64,000 nucleotides of DNA from Prochlorococcus sp. AG-673-L20 (GCA_003211135.1 QCTN01000002.1:1-64000), one strand, 5' to 3'; shown: positions 44,611 to 54,363, numbered from the stretch's first letter. Made by a program: numbers and translations. Notes: generated by a model not told the origin, from the letters alone.

Positions 44611-44937
44611 ATGAACAAAACTTTAGTTACTTATTCTTTAATCTTTTTAATATTAATTTCCCTTTTTGGATTTAACTTTTTTTTAAGTCTTATCGGAAAT
44701 CTTTTATTACTTGTATTTTTAATTCCTCTTTTAATATTTTTAATTTTATTGATAAGTTTTAATTCCTTAAAGTCGAAAGTAAATACCTGTAATCAATGTG
44801 GCACTATTTCTTTAGGAATTAATAATACTTGCATAAATTGTGGTGCAGATTTAGAAGATATAAATCCGAAAAGCTCTGAAAATTTGCAAAAGCCTAGTGA
44901 AACTACAATTGAAGTCAAAGCTGAAGAAATTAAATAA
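44611..44937 (+). CDS. Membrane protein with zinc-ribbon-like CxxC pair
   Basis: Two TM segments, then CNQCG...CINCG. Confidence 0.7.
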   Translation: MNKTLVTYSLIFLILISLFGFNFFLSLIGNLLLLVFLIPLLIFLILLISFNSLKSKVNTCNQCGTISLGINNTCINCGADLEDINPKSSENLQKPSETTIEVKAEEIK

Positions 44938-44965
44938 TGATCCTTAAATACTTCTTATAAGAAGT

Positions 44966-45112
44966 TTAACCAATCCCGATTTGTCTTAAAATACTTTGTC
45001 CTGTAATCAGTTCTGTACCTAAACCTATCAATATTCCCATCATAGCCATTCTTCCATTCCAAGTTTCTGCAAAGTTGACAAAACCAAATCTTGGTTGATT
45101 ATCTTCGTTCAT
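44966..45112 (-). CDS. hli: High-light-inducible / Chl a/b-binding-like protein
   Basis: Not in the ORF track. Reads MNEDNQPRFGFVNFAETWNGRMAMMGILIGLGTELITGQSILRQIGIG, the Hli signature. Confidence 0.9.
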   Translation of the reverse strand: MNEDNQPRFGFVNFAETWNGRMAMMGILIGLGTELITGQSILRQIGIG

Positions 45113-45181
45113 AATAAATTAATACTTCTTTTGAAATATTTTAGCGTTTGAAAGTAGGATTTATGGAAAATAATTAATGAT

Positions 45182-45565
45182 TTATCTAACATGTCTTATT
45201 CCATCAACAGGCTTATATTCATCTCCAGTTAATTCTTCATATATTATCGCAGGTAATCCTGTATCAAACATAGTTTGAAGAGCTTCTTTGAGCATTGGGT
45301 TCCAGCCTCCAGTACTTACTTTTCCATGTCTTACAGTCCAATCCCACGTACCTTGTAGGTCTCTTGGTAATTTCCCTTCTCTATCTCTTCTAGCAACTAA
45401 ATCCAGAGATTCAACTATTCCTACTATAACTGGATTTTTCCCATAAGAAGGGGTTAAACTCAGTTCGAGCCTAACAGGGTCTTCTTTAACCATTTTAAGA
45501 CGGAATCTCGGAGGTAACCTCAGAGATTTAATAACTCCTGAAACAATCTTTGTTCTTAATTCCAA
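45182..45565 (-). CDS. Conserved cyanobacterial hypothetical protein
   Basis: Well-formed 127-aa ORF (LQGTWDWTVRHGKVSTGGWNPMLKEALQ). Confidence 0.75.
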   Translation of the reverse strand: MELRTKIVSGVIKSLRLPPRFRLKMVKEDPVRLELSLTPSYGKNPVIVGIVESLDLVARRDREGKLPRDLQGTWDWTVRHGKVSTGGWNPMLKEALQTMFDTGLPAIIYEELTGDEYKPVDGIRHVR

Positions 45566-45596
45566 TTTTTTTACCTTATAAATTTACAAAATGAAT

Positions 45597-45860
45597 TTAA
45601 TCAGTTGTAGTTCCTTTTTCTTCCAGAGTTGAATCTGTATCCTGAGAGAATCTTACTGTAAGCAATTCTTCTTGAGTTATATTTCCAGATTTATCAAGAA
45701 GTTCAGGATGAATAGTATATTTTTTTTGTCTAATATTTGTATTAAAAGGTCGATTTGGTTGTTTATCAAGGGCCCCCCAACCATTTGACATTACTTTAAA
45801 AGCCTTCCAAACCAAATAGGTTAGAGCAGCTGAATAAATAATTGGGAATAACAAAGACAT
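45597..45860 (-). CDS. DUF2973-like small membrane protein
   Basis: N-terminal TM then TIHPELLDKSGNITQEELLTVRF. Confidence 0.75.
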   Translation of the reverse strand: MSLLFPIIYSAALTYLVWKAFKVMSNGWGALDKQPNRPFNTNIRQKKYTIHPELLDKSGNITQEELLTVRFSQDTDSTLEEKGTTTD

Positions 45861-46009
45861 TAGTTTATTGATTTATATTTACTTAAAATCTATAATAGCT
45901 CGAAAAAAATAAAATTAGCTATTTTGAAAAAACAAATTGCCCCTATTTTACAAATAATTTCAGCTATTTATATAATTAACATTAACATAGCTATTAGATA
46001 AATACTCAA

Positions 46010-47158
46010 ATGTTTTTAAAGGCAATAATTCGAGGAAAATTATTAAATTTTTCTATTAAAAAATTATTTTTCCTATCCTATTTAGCACTTGGCCTAATTA
46101 ATAAATCATATGTAATATCTCAGCCAATAATAAATAAGGATCTTGATGAAAAATCTAAAATTTCTAATATATCGTTCATAACAAAAGCAGTAAAAAAAAC
46201 AGGGCCTTCAGTAGTTACAATAGACACCCAACGATTTGTTAAAAATAAACAATTTTCTAGAAATTCAAAAATATTCATAGATCCATATTTTGAAAGATTA
46301 TTTGGCTTACAGTTACCTCCTGAAAATCAACCACGAATAGAACAGAGTCAAGGAAGCGGCTTTATATTCGGGGATGGTCTAGTAATGACTAATGCACATG
46401 TTGTAAATGGATCTAATAAGTTAATAGTTGGTTTATCCAATGGAGCAACATATAAAGGTAAGTTAATAGGACAAGATTTACTTACTGATCTAGCTGTTAT
46501 AAAGCTTAAAGGTAAAGGACCTTGGCCAAAAGCAAAGTTAGGTGATTCGACAAAAATTGAAGTTGGTGATTGGGCAATAGCTGTTGGTAATCCTTTTGGA
46601 CTAGAAAATACAGTTACTCTAGGAATAATTAGTAACTTAAATAGAAGTGTCTCACAATTAGGAATATATGATAAAAAATTTGAATTAATTCAGACAGATG
46701 CTGCAATAAACCCTGGCAATTCTGGGGGACCACTACTAAATAGTGAGGGAGAAGTAATTGGAATAAATACTCTTATTAGATCAGGCCCTGGGGCAGGCTT
46801 AAGTTTTGCAATCCCAATAAATAAAGCTAAAAATATCGCTTCGCAACTAATAAAAAATGGGAAAGTAATACATCCCATGATTGGAATCAACTTAATAGAC
46901 GAAAATTACTTTGGGACGAATAAAAGTATTGTAAAAGTGGGATACGTTCTTCCAAATAGCCCTGCTGCAAAAAGCGGAATAATTATTAATGACATAATCC
47001 TAGAAGTGGGTAAAACAAATATTAATAATTCTTCAGATGTTATCAATGCAATAAGTAACAACGGAATTAATAAATTTATAAATATAACCTTAAAAAGAAA
47101 AAGTAAAATTATTAAATTAAAAGTTAAACCGACTGATATTACTAATTTATCAAAATAA
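46010..47158 (+). CDS. HtrA/DegP-type serine protease with PDZ domain
   Basis: Catalytic GSGFIFGDGLVMTNAHVV, LTDLAVIKL, NPGNSGGPLLN. Confidence 0.96.
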   Translation: MFLKAIIRGKLLNFSIKKLFFLSYLALGLINKSYVISQPIINKDLDEKSKISNISFITKAVKKTGPSVVTIDTQRFVKNKQFSRNSKIFIDPYFERLFGLQLPPENQPRIEQSQGSGFIFGDGLVMTNAHVVNGSNKLIVGLSNGATYKGKLIGQDLLTDLAVIKLKGKGPWPKAKLGDSTKIEVGDWAIAVGNPFGLENTVTLGIISNLNRSVSQLGIYDKKFELIQTDAAINPGNSGGPLLNSEGEVIGINTLIRSGPGAGLSFAIPINKAKNIASQLIKNGKVIHPMIGINLIDENYFGTNKSIVKVGYVLPNSPAAKSGIIINDIILEVGKTNINNSSDVINAISNNGINKFINITLKRKSKIIKLKVKPTDITNLSK

Positions 47159-47166
47159 TATATTTT

Positions 47167-47310
47167 TTAACTTTCATCATCTCTAAGTATTTCTACACAT
47201 TGAGAGATACAAATACCGTCAGAAATATCACAACTAGAAATACACTCAAAATAACTTTCTACTAGATCAGAGGCAACATGATTACTTTCCTTAAAATCAT
47301 ATTTTTTCAT
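47167..47310 (-). CDS. Small Cys-containing hypothetical protein (47 aa)
   Basis: Not in the ORF track. Reads MKKYDFKESNHVASDLVESYFECISSCDISDGICISQCVEILRDDES. Confidence 0.6.
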   Translation of the reverse strand: MKKYDFKESNHVASDLVESYFECISSCDISDGICISQCVEILRDDES

Positions 47311-47474
47311 AAGTATTCTAAATAAAACAAATTAGTAATTATTACATTAATCAAATGCATGAAGTCTGTAAAGATAAATAAGTGATCTTGCCTAGAGGAT
47401 TGTAAAGTTTTCTAAAAACTATTCTTCAAAATTTAAAAATAATAGTAAAAGAATTAATCGATAAGTATAAGCAT

Positions 47475-49097
47475 TTATTGTTTACTTCTTTTCTTCTCTA
47501 GAAAGTATTCATAATTACCATTAAAAGATAATAATTTAGATTCTTTAATTTCAATAATTCTATTTGCAACTTTAGAAATAAAATACCTATCATGCGAAAT
47601 AATAAATACTGTGCCCTTATAATTATTAATTGCGAGTTCAAGATTCTCTTTCGATTGTAGATCTAAATGGTTTGTAGGTTCATCAAGAAGTAAACAATTG
47701 CTTGGATTCATTATCATCAGAGCCAATGCTAATCTAGCTTTTTCCCCACCACTAAGTTGTTTAACATATTTAAAAACAGCATTATTATGAAAGCCAAAAC
47801 TTCCTAAGAATGTCCTTACTTTTTGTTGCGACCAATCTGCTGCTTTAGAATATATTAAATCAATAACCTGTTTTTCAACAGCAAGAGCTGCAGACTGATT
47901 TTGCTCATAATAACTTGTAATTATATTATGTTTACCTAAATTAACTTCTCCTATTTCAGGTTCTATTTTTTTCATAATCAACTTCAACAAAGTAGATTTA
48001 CCACATCCATTAGGACCTAAAATTGCTATTTTTTCTCCCGCAGAAACCTTTAAATTCACATCAAATAGTAGTATTTTTTCTTCAAAACTATGAGATAAAT
48101 TCTTAATGTGAAGAACTGATTTACCAGAACGAGGACAGTCAGGAAAATTAAAAGAAGGACTCTTTAGTCTTGTAACAGGTGCATCAATTTTTACAATCTT
48201 TTTTAATTGCTTCTCCCTACTTTTAGCCTGAGTACTCCTTGTAGCACTAGCTCGAAATCTTTCAATATACTTTCTTTGTGTTTCGATCTCCTTTTGCTGC
48301 AATTCAAAAGCTTTACTTTGAGATGCTTCATTTAAAGACTTTTGTTCAATAAAAAAAGAATAATTACCATTATATGTTTCAGAAATTCCTCTTTCTATAA
48401 AAATAATCTTATTACATAATTTATCTAAGAAATATCGATCATGACTAATTAATATGATTGCGATTTTTAAAGATATTAAATATTCCTCTAGCCAAAAAAT
48501 TGTTTCCAAATCTAAATGATTAGTTGGCTCATCGAGTAAAAGTAAATCAGGTTTTTGTAAGATAATTTTTCCAAGAGCCACTTTCATTTGCCAACCTCCT
48601 GAAAAATTACCTACTAATTTATCTGCATCTTCCTGAGAAAAACCTAGTTTTGGCAAAATCTTTTCTACTTCTGCCTGCATTTGATATCCACCTAAAACTT
48701 CAAACTTTTCTTGAAATTTAGCTAGTTGATTTACAAGATGGTCAAGTTTTTCAGAGTCTTTGCTAGATTCTAGAAATTTCATTTGATTTTCAATATCCAT
48801 AAGTTTATTTGCAACTACTTGAATATCTTTAAAAGAACTTTCTAATTCTTCTCTGACTGTTCGATTTAAATTACAATCCAATTCCTGTTTTAAGTGGGAA
48901 ATTTTGGGACTTCCTTCTTTAAGAACAAGTCCACTTGTTTGATCCTCCTCTCCAATTAAGATTTTAAACTGAGTTGATTTACCTGCTCCATTAGAACCAA
49001 CTAAGCCTATCTTTTCTCCCTTCCTAATTTCCCAATTAATATTTTTTAAAACAACATCATTAGAATAAATTTTGCTTACATTATCAAATCTAATCAC
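47475..49097 (-). CDS. ABC-F family ATPase
   Basis: Two ATPase domains: GSNGAGKSTQFKIL and GPNGCGKSTLLKL; two LLLDEPTNHLD; no TM segments. Confidence 0.95.
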   Translation of the reverse strand: MIRFDNVSKIYSNDVVLKNINWEIRKGEKIGLVGSNGAGKSTQFKILIGEEDQTSGLVLKEGSPKISHLKQELDCNLNRTVREELESSFKDIQVVANKLMDIENQMKFLESSKDSEKLDHLVNQLAKFQEKFEVLGGYQMQAEVEKILPKLGFSQEDADKLVGNFSGGWQMKVALGKIILQKPDLLLLDEPTNHLDLETIFWLEEYLISLKIAIILISHDRYFLDKLCNKIIFIERGISETYNGNYSFFIEQKSLNEASQSKAFELQQKEIETQRKYIERFRASATRSTQAKSREKQLKKIVKIDAPVTRLKSPSFNFPDCPRSGKSVLHIKNLSHSFEEKILLFDVNLKVSAGEKIAILGPNGCGKSTLLKLIMKKIEPEIGEVNLGKHNIITSYYEQNQSAALAVEKQVIDLIYSKAADWSQQKVRTFLGSFGFHNNAVFKYVKQLSGGEKARLALALMIMNPSNCLLLDEPTNHLDLQSKENLELAINNYKGTVFIISHDRYFISKVANRIIEIKESKLLSFNGNYEYFLEKKRSKQ

Positions 49098-49168
49098 TTT
49101 AAAAAAATTGAATTTACAAACTCAGAGACTTTTTACCAAAAAAATTTTTTGTGGAATAAAATTATGAT

Positions 49169-49351
49169 ATGAAAAGAATAGAACAAATCGTAGTAATTTT
49201 CATAGCTGCAGCATTAGCAATTCCAAGTTATTGGTTTTTTTGGACATTAGCTGGTGGTGGTGGTTACAACAGAAGAATAACACCAGCAAGCAAAGAGGAA
49301 ACTACTCAAACCCCCTTACTAAAGACCTCCTCGAGCCTTAATCAACCATAA
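49169..49351 (+). CDS. Small single-TM hypothetical protein
   Basis: 60-aa ORF with an N-terminal TM and a GGGGYNRR segment. Confidence 0.55.
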   Translation: MKRIEQIVVIFIAAALAIPSYWFFWTLAGGGGYNRRITPASKEETTQTPLLKTSSSLNQP

Positions 49352-49549
49352 TTTAGTTGCTTCATCGTCAATAGTGGACAAATACTCTATAACCTCCTCT
49401 TTAGTAACTTGTATATCTAAGTCTCTGCCAATCTCGCAAATTTTTTCTAGCGCTGATTTTGGATTATTAAGGGCCATCAAAAATAAACTTTGTTTTTTTT
49501 TTGAATCATCGGCTATTAAATTGTAGAGTTTCTCAACATTACTAGTCAT
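49319..49549 (-). CDS. Nif11-like leader-peptide family protein (orphan)
   Basis: VEKLYNLIADDSKKKQSLFLMALNNPKSALEKICEIGRDLDIQVTKEEVIEYLS...ARGGL resembles the Nif11/TIGR03798 architecture with a terminal GG. Confidence 0.62.
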   Translation of the reverse strand: MTSNVEKLYNLIADDSKKKQSLFLMALNNPKSALEKICEIGRDLDIQVTKEEVIEYLSTIDDEATKLWLIKARGGL

Positions 49550-49584
49550 CAGTTCATATTAATTCATATCAATAGAATATTCCC

Positions 49585-49923
49585 TCAAGCTACATTTTGT
49601 TCATTATATTTATTTATAGATAAATCATGATCAGTATCTTTTATTTCTTTAGCTGAGGCATCTGCCATACTTCTTGCATCTAAACATAAAACTTTCCTAA
49701 GCTTTGCAAAATTAGCCGCATGAGATATCCTTCCATCTTTCTGAGCATAATATTCCGAACGTTGCAAAATTTGATGCAGATGTGTCAATAAATATGGACT
49801 TATCACTGCAGATATTAATACATCACTATTCTCATTACTTAAAGACTCAGATTGTATTAATTTTTTTTTCTTTTTATCAATTGTTGATCTTTGAGAAGAA
49901 TCAAGTTTTCTTGAATTTTTCAT
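49585..49923 (-). CDS. Hypothetical protein
   Basis: 112-aa ORF, ATG start, no recognised domain. Confidence 0.65.
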   Translation of the reverse strand: MKNSRKLDSSQRSTIDKKKKKLIQSESLSNENSDVLISAVISPYLLTHLHQILQRSEYYAQKDGRISHAANFAKLRKVLCLDARSMADASAKEIKDTDHDLSINKYNEQNVA

Positions 49924-50039
49924 AATTTACACAAGGTACTAATTAATCAAAGGCTTATATCCTTACTATTAATATACACAAAGATACTACCCTTGACTAA
50001 CTGTGTATACTTAGAAGTAACAGTTATTCAGTTTGACTA

Positions 50040-50348
50040 ATGGCAACCCGCCAAAACTCAACTAATGGGAAGCCAAAATCCCCTAGGATACAAGTAGTTC
50101 TTCCAGAATTAATTTGTGAGCAACTAAATATTTTAGCTGATAATGAATCAAGAACTATCAGCAATATGGCAAAGGTATTGATTCAGGAAGGAATTAAAAA
50201 TTATTTCGAAAGAGAGGCCAAATCACATACATCAGATACTAAAATTTATACCGACAATTTCAGAAATACTTTAGAAAAACAAAGTATTAAAAGATTAAAA
50301 GGAGCTCCTCAAAGGATTAGATATACCAAAAAATCCGAGAATAAATAA
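50040..50348 (+). CDS. Ribbon-helix-helix (CopG/Arc-like) DNA-binding protein
   Basis: PRIQVVLPELICEQLNILADNESRTISNMAKVLIQEGIKNYF has RHH spacing. Confidence 0.7.
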   Translation: MATRQNSTNGKPKSPRIQVVLPELICEQLNILADNESRTISNMAKVLIQEGIKNYFEREAKSHTSDTKIYTDNFRNTLEKQSIKRLKGAPQRIRYTKKSENK

Positions 50349-51053
50349 TTAATTTTGAGGTAATTTTTGTAAATCTAAAGTTTTCCCCATAACTACTAAA
50401 ATATTTCCTCTCTCAAGAATATATTTTGCAGGAGGGTTAACTGTTAATTGTTCTGGAGGACCAGCAGCAAGAACATTAACTAAATAATTTTTTCTTAAAT
50501 TTAAATCTCTTAAAGATCTACCAATAAATTCTTCTGGAACTGTTAATTCATCTATTCCAGTTTGATTATCCAATTCTAATCTTTCAATAAGATTGGGTCT
50601 AACAAGTTCTAAGCCTAATCTTTCACCTTGCATTCTAGAAGGAAAAACAACCTTATCAGCACCTACTCTTTTTAGCATCTTCTCATGCAAATCACTCGTA
50701 GCTCTTGCAATTACTCTTTTGACTTTTGTTCCTTCACTATCCTTAGCAATAAGAGTAGTAGTAATACTTGCTTCAATGGGCTCACTAATACCAACTACAA
50801 CTGTATTCATCTCTAAAATACCTGATTCCTTCATTGATTCTTCATCAGTACAATCTATTACTCTTGCCTCAATAGAAGGTTCTAATTGTCTTAAATCGTC
50901 AATAGCCTTCTCAGAAGCATCTGCAGCTAAAACATCTACGCCATTACTTATAAGTTCCCTACAAACAGCCGTTCCAAATCTGCCAACTCCTACAACTGCA
51001 AAAGTTAGAACTTCCTCTTCTTTTTGTGGAGACCATTGCCACCAATCAGCCAT
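50349..51053 (-). CDS. ktrA: Trk/Ktr potassium uptake regulatory subunit
   Basis: FAVVGVGRFGTAVCRELISNGVDVLAADASE (RCK/TrkA-N) plus TrkA-C; next to the KtrB gene. Confidence 0.9.
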   Translation of the reverse strand: MADWWQWSPQKEEEVLTFAVVGVGRFGTAVCRELISNGVDVLAADASEKAIDDLRQLEPSIEARVIDCTDEESMKESGILEMNTVVVGISEPIEASITTTLIAKDSEGTKVKRVIARATSDLHEKMLKRVGADKVVFPSRMQGERLGLELVRPNLIERLELDNQTGIDELTVPEEFIGRSLRDLNLRKNYLVNVLAAGPPEQLTVNPPAKYILERGNILVVMGKTLDLQKLPQN

Positions 51054-51071
51054 AATAAATTTTAGTAAAGA

Positions 51072-52475
51072 CTAAACATAAAGATCAGCTTTTGGATAGC
51101 CAATTCTTTTTTGTCCCTCCATTCTACTCTTATATAGAGCCTGCCAAAGAGCACTTAAAAGCAAAAGAATCCCAAGTCTTCCTACGAACATACCAATAAT
51201 TAATATAAATTGACCAAAATGATTTAATTTTGCTGTCAAACCGATATCAAAACCTACTGTTGCAAATGCCGAAATACATGTGAAAAGAATTTCTAAAAAT
51301 GTAAATGATTCTTTTTTAATAAAAGTATTCGTAGTACTCAACAACATCGCCATCAAGAGAACAAAAAGTAATGAGCCAACAGTTATCCCAACTGCTTTCA
51401 AAATAACTTTATCTGAAATTAATCTATTACTAATAATTACATCTTTTTGACCCTTTAACGTTGATCTAGTTGCTGCCATTAAGGCAATAAAAGTTGTAGT
51501 TTTGATTCCCCCGCCAGTACCACCTGTGCTAGCTCCAATAAACATCAACGTCATTAATAGCAAGAGACCAGTGTCTGATATTGAATTTAAAGATATTGGA
51601 AAATTTGTAAATCCTGCTGTTCTTGCACTCACAGTCTCAAAAATAGATGATAAGATTTTCTCAAAGAAATTTAGATCACTAAAAAATTGACTATTTAACA
51701 ACGTCTCTGTTACGAAGAAACCTAATGATCCAAAAATCATTAAGGAAAAACTTGTCCTAATTACTAATCTTGAATGAAGACTCAATTTTTTATATGAAAG
51801 ATTTTTTCTATTACTCCATATATCATCAATAACTCTCCAACCAAGTCCTCCCATTACTATTAAAAAAATAAATACGATATTGACAACAATATTAGATCGA
51901 TAATCTTGGAGGCTATTAGACCATAAAGAAAAACCTGCATTGTTATATGCAGAAATGCTATGAAAAATTGCAGACCATAGTCTTTGCCAATTATTTTGAA
52001 TTTCTATAAACCCGAAAAAATATAATACTATTGCTCCAAAAGAAATAATAGAAGTGGCAGTAATGACAATGCTTTGAAAAGTTCTACCAATTCCGCCAAC
52101 CCCAAATTCATCGAGAGTCTTACCTTTATCCAATCTAGTCCTAAGCTGAGTACCTTTCACAACAAATCCTTGTAAGAAAGTAGTAATAGCCATTAAGCCT
52201 AAACCACCTGATAAAAGCATTAAAGCCAAGAAAATTTGCCCAAAGATATTTAAATCAACTCCTACATCAATGATAGTTAACCCCGTAACAGTTATTGCAG
52301 AAGTAGATGTAAAGAATGCTTCCCACAAACCCACATCCGATGAAGAACATAATGGCGAACTTAGAATTAAAGTACCAAAAATAATAATAATTAATCCTGT
52401 GACAATTGTGAATTGAGGTACAGATAACTTTCTGTATATTTCTTTTAATTTATAAACAACGTTCTTTATTTTCAC
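51072..52475 (-). CDS. ktrB: Ktr/Trk potassium transporter membrane subunit
   Basis: Repeated selectivity-filter-like segments (TVTGLT, AYNNAGFSLW, ARTAGFTNF, FATVGFDIG). Confidence 0.92.
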   Translation of the reverse strand: MKIKNVVYKLKEIYRKLSVPQFTIVTGLIIIIFGTLILSSPLCSSSDVGLWEAFFTSTSAITVTGLTIIDVGVDLNIFGQIFLALMLLSGGLGLMAITTFLQGFVVKGTQLRTRLDKGKTLDEFGVGGIGRTFQSIVITATSIISFGAIVLYFFGFIEIQNNWQRLWSAIFHSISAYNNAGFSLWSNSLQDYRSNIVVNIVFIFLIVMGGLGWRVIDDIWSNRKNLSYKKLSLHSRLVIRTSFSLMIFGSLGFFVTETLLNSQFFSDLNFFEKILSSIFETVSARTAGFTNFPISLNSISDTGLLLLMTLMFIGASTGGTGGGIKTTTFIALMAATRSTLKGQKDVIISNRLISDKVILKAVGITVGSLLFVLLMAMLLSTTNTFIKKESFTFLEILFTCISAFATVGFDIGLTAKLNHFGQFILIIGMFVGRLGILLLLSALWQALYKSRMEGQKRIGYPKADLYV

Positions 52476-52480
52476 TTTAT

Positions 52481-54304
52481 TTATTTAAAATTTAAAATTA
52501 TCAAAGCTGGCACAGTCAACGACATTATAAGTGTTAAAGCCGTACCATATTTTGCAATATCAAAAAATCTATATCTCCCAGGTCCATAAACCATTAAATT
52601 TGTTTGATAACCCATTGGAGTTAAGAATGATTGACTTGCACCGAACAATACAAGCATTATCAGGGCACTTGGTGAGATATCCAGAAAACCATTTGGAAGA
52701 TAAGTAGAAAACTGTATGGCAACAGGTAAAATCAGCGCAACAGAAGCAGCATTACTTATAAATTGAGTAAGCAAAACAGTAGCTACGAAAATTACCATTA
52801 ATGCAAAATAGAGGGGCATTCCATTTAAAACAAAATCTAAATTTATGGCTATTTGATCTGCCAATCCAGTGTCTTCCATAGCAACACTGAAACTTGATAA
52901 TGAACCTAATAATAAAATAATATCGAGCCTAATTGACCTTTGAATTTCTGCAGGACGCAAACATCCAAAAGCAACCATCGCAATAACTGCCAAAAGAACT
53001 GCTCCTACTAATGGAATATTAGTTAAAGAAGGCAAAAGAACCATACCAATTGCAATTGCAATTGCAATTGGTTTTCTAATTAAAACTGGCAAATCATCTT
53101 CAAATTGATCCAAAATTAATAAATCATTACTTGCTTGCAGACCTCTTATTGAATCTAGAGGTGCCTGAAGTAATAAGACATCTCCTGCTCTTAAAACAGC
53201 TTGACCTAATCTTTCTTGAACGGTTTGTTGCCCTCTCCTAAGGGCTAAAACTGTCGCATTATGGCGTTGTCTAAATCTAAGTTCTCTCAGGCTTGCTCCC
53301 GCTAAAGTTGATCCTGAAGGCAGCAAAGCTTCAAAAGTTTTGGTACCTTCTTCTGCAGAAAGAAAATTAGTACTAACAAAAGATTTCTTATTTTCAGCTA
53401 ATAAAATTGTATGTTCTTGTTGTAATCGCAATAAGTCCGCCCTCGTAACACGAACTATCAACCTATCCTCAGGCTCAAATTTACGATCTGCAAGAGGAGG
53501 TAGTATTACTTTGCCATTTCTTTGCAACTCAAGAACATCAACATCAAATCTTCTTTGTAATCTACTATTTCTTACGGATTGGCCAACTAATTCAGAGGAA
53601 GAAGGAATAGTTACTTCTGTAAAATAAATATTCATATTACCATTTTTAATAAAATCTTTATTTCTTCCTCTATCAGGCAAAAGAACGTCAGAGACCAAGA
53701 TCATATAGGTTGTGCCTATTAACCAAACTGGAATCCCTATTGAGGTTAAGCTAAATAATTCAAGAGACCCATATCCTAATTGCTGACTAATATCACTTAC
53801 TAGAAGATTTACTGAGCTACCTAATAATGTAAGTGTCCCCCCTAATAGAGTCGCAAAAGATAAAGGTAAAAGGACTTTGGAAGGTGAAATATTTCGCCTT
53901 TCACACCAGCCTTCAATCAAGGGCAAAAGGGATGCTACAACTGGCGTATTAGGAACGATACCAGATATTGGAGCTATTAAAAAAGTTATAAGTGTAATTA
54001 ATTTCCTTGGCGTTTTAATATTTTCCGAGGATATAAGCTCTCTTACTCTATCTAACGCGCCACTTTTAAATAATGCCGATGAAACAGCAAATAAACCCAT
54101 CAAAGTTATTAAAGATGGGCTCCCAAATCCAGCTAAAGCTTTTTCAGGAGTTAGGACTCCAGTAACAATAAATATTCCAACGCATAATAAACCAGTCAAT
54201 TCAGGGGCTATAGTATTTCTTACAAATAAAATTAATGACAAAAATAAAACTAATACTGTTATTAGTGCCTCGGGATTATTACTAAAAAAAGAAATTAGAT
54301 TCAT
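52481..54304 (-). CDS. SLC13/DASS-type permease with two TrkA-C (RCK_C) domains
   Basis: Hydrophobic halves flank two RCK_C-like segments (SELVGQSVRNSRLQRRFDVDVLELQRNGK; STLAGASLRELRFRQRHNATVLALRRGQQ). Confidence 0.9.
   Translation of the reverse strand: MNLISFFSNNPEALITVLVLFLSLILFVRNTIAPELTGLLCVGIFIVTGVLTPEKALAGFGSPSLITLMGLFAVSSALFKSGALDRVRELISSENIKTPRKLITLITFLIAPISGIVPNTPVVASLLPLIEGWCERRNISPSKVLLPLSFATLLGGTLTLLGSSVNLLVSDISQQLGYGSLELFSLTSIGIPVWLIGTTYMILVSDVLLPDRGRNKDFIKNGNMNIYFTEVTIPSSSELVGQSVRNSRLQRRFDVDVLELQRNGKVILPPLADRKFEPEDRLIVRVTRADLLRLQQEHTILLAENKKSFVSTNFLSAEEGTKTFEALLPSGSTLAGASLRELRFRQRHNATVLALRRGQQTVQERLGQAVLRAGDVLLLQAPLDSIRGLQASNDLLILDQFEDDLPVLIRKPIAIAIAIGMVLLPSLTNIPLVGAVLLAVIAMVAFGCLRPAEIQRSIRLDIILLLGSLSSFSVAMEDTGLADQIAINLDFVLNGMPLYFALMVIFVATVLLTQFISNAASVALILPVAIQFSTYLPNGFLDISPSALIMLVLFGASQSFLTPMGYQTNLMVYGPGRYRFFDIAKYGTALTLIMSLTVPALIILNFK
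53046..53071. repeat. 26-bp perfect palindrome of (CAATTG)x4 flanked by C/G
   Basis: CCAATTGCAATTGCAATTGCAATTGG is its own reverse complement; encodes PIAIAIAIG in the permease. Confidence 0.9.
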
Positions 54305-54363
54305 ATCAAACTTATTTAACTCAATATACCTATAAACAATATGCCAAAAAAGTTTAAACTTAT

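Noticed and set aside
50593-51075. 160-aa plus-strand ORF antisense to ktrA
   Set aside because: Shadow ORF; Ser/Thr/Pro-rich antisense reading of a conserved gene.
53877-54335. 152-aa plus-strand ORF antisense to the permease
   Set aside because: Fully opposite a strongly supported CDS, with no recognisable motifs.
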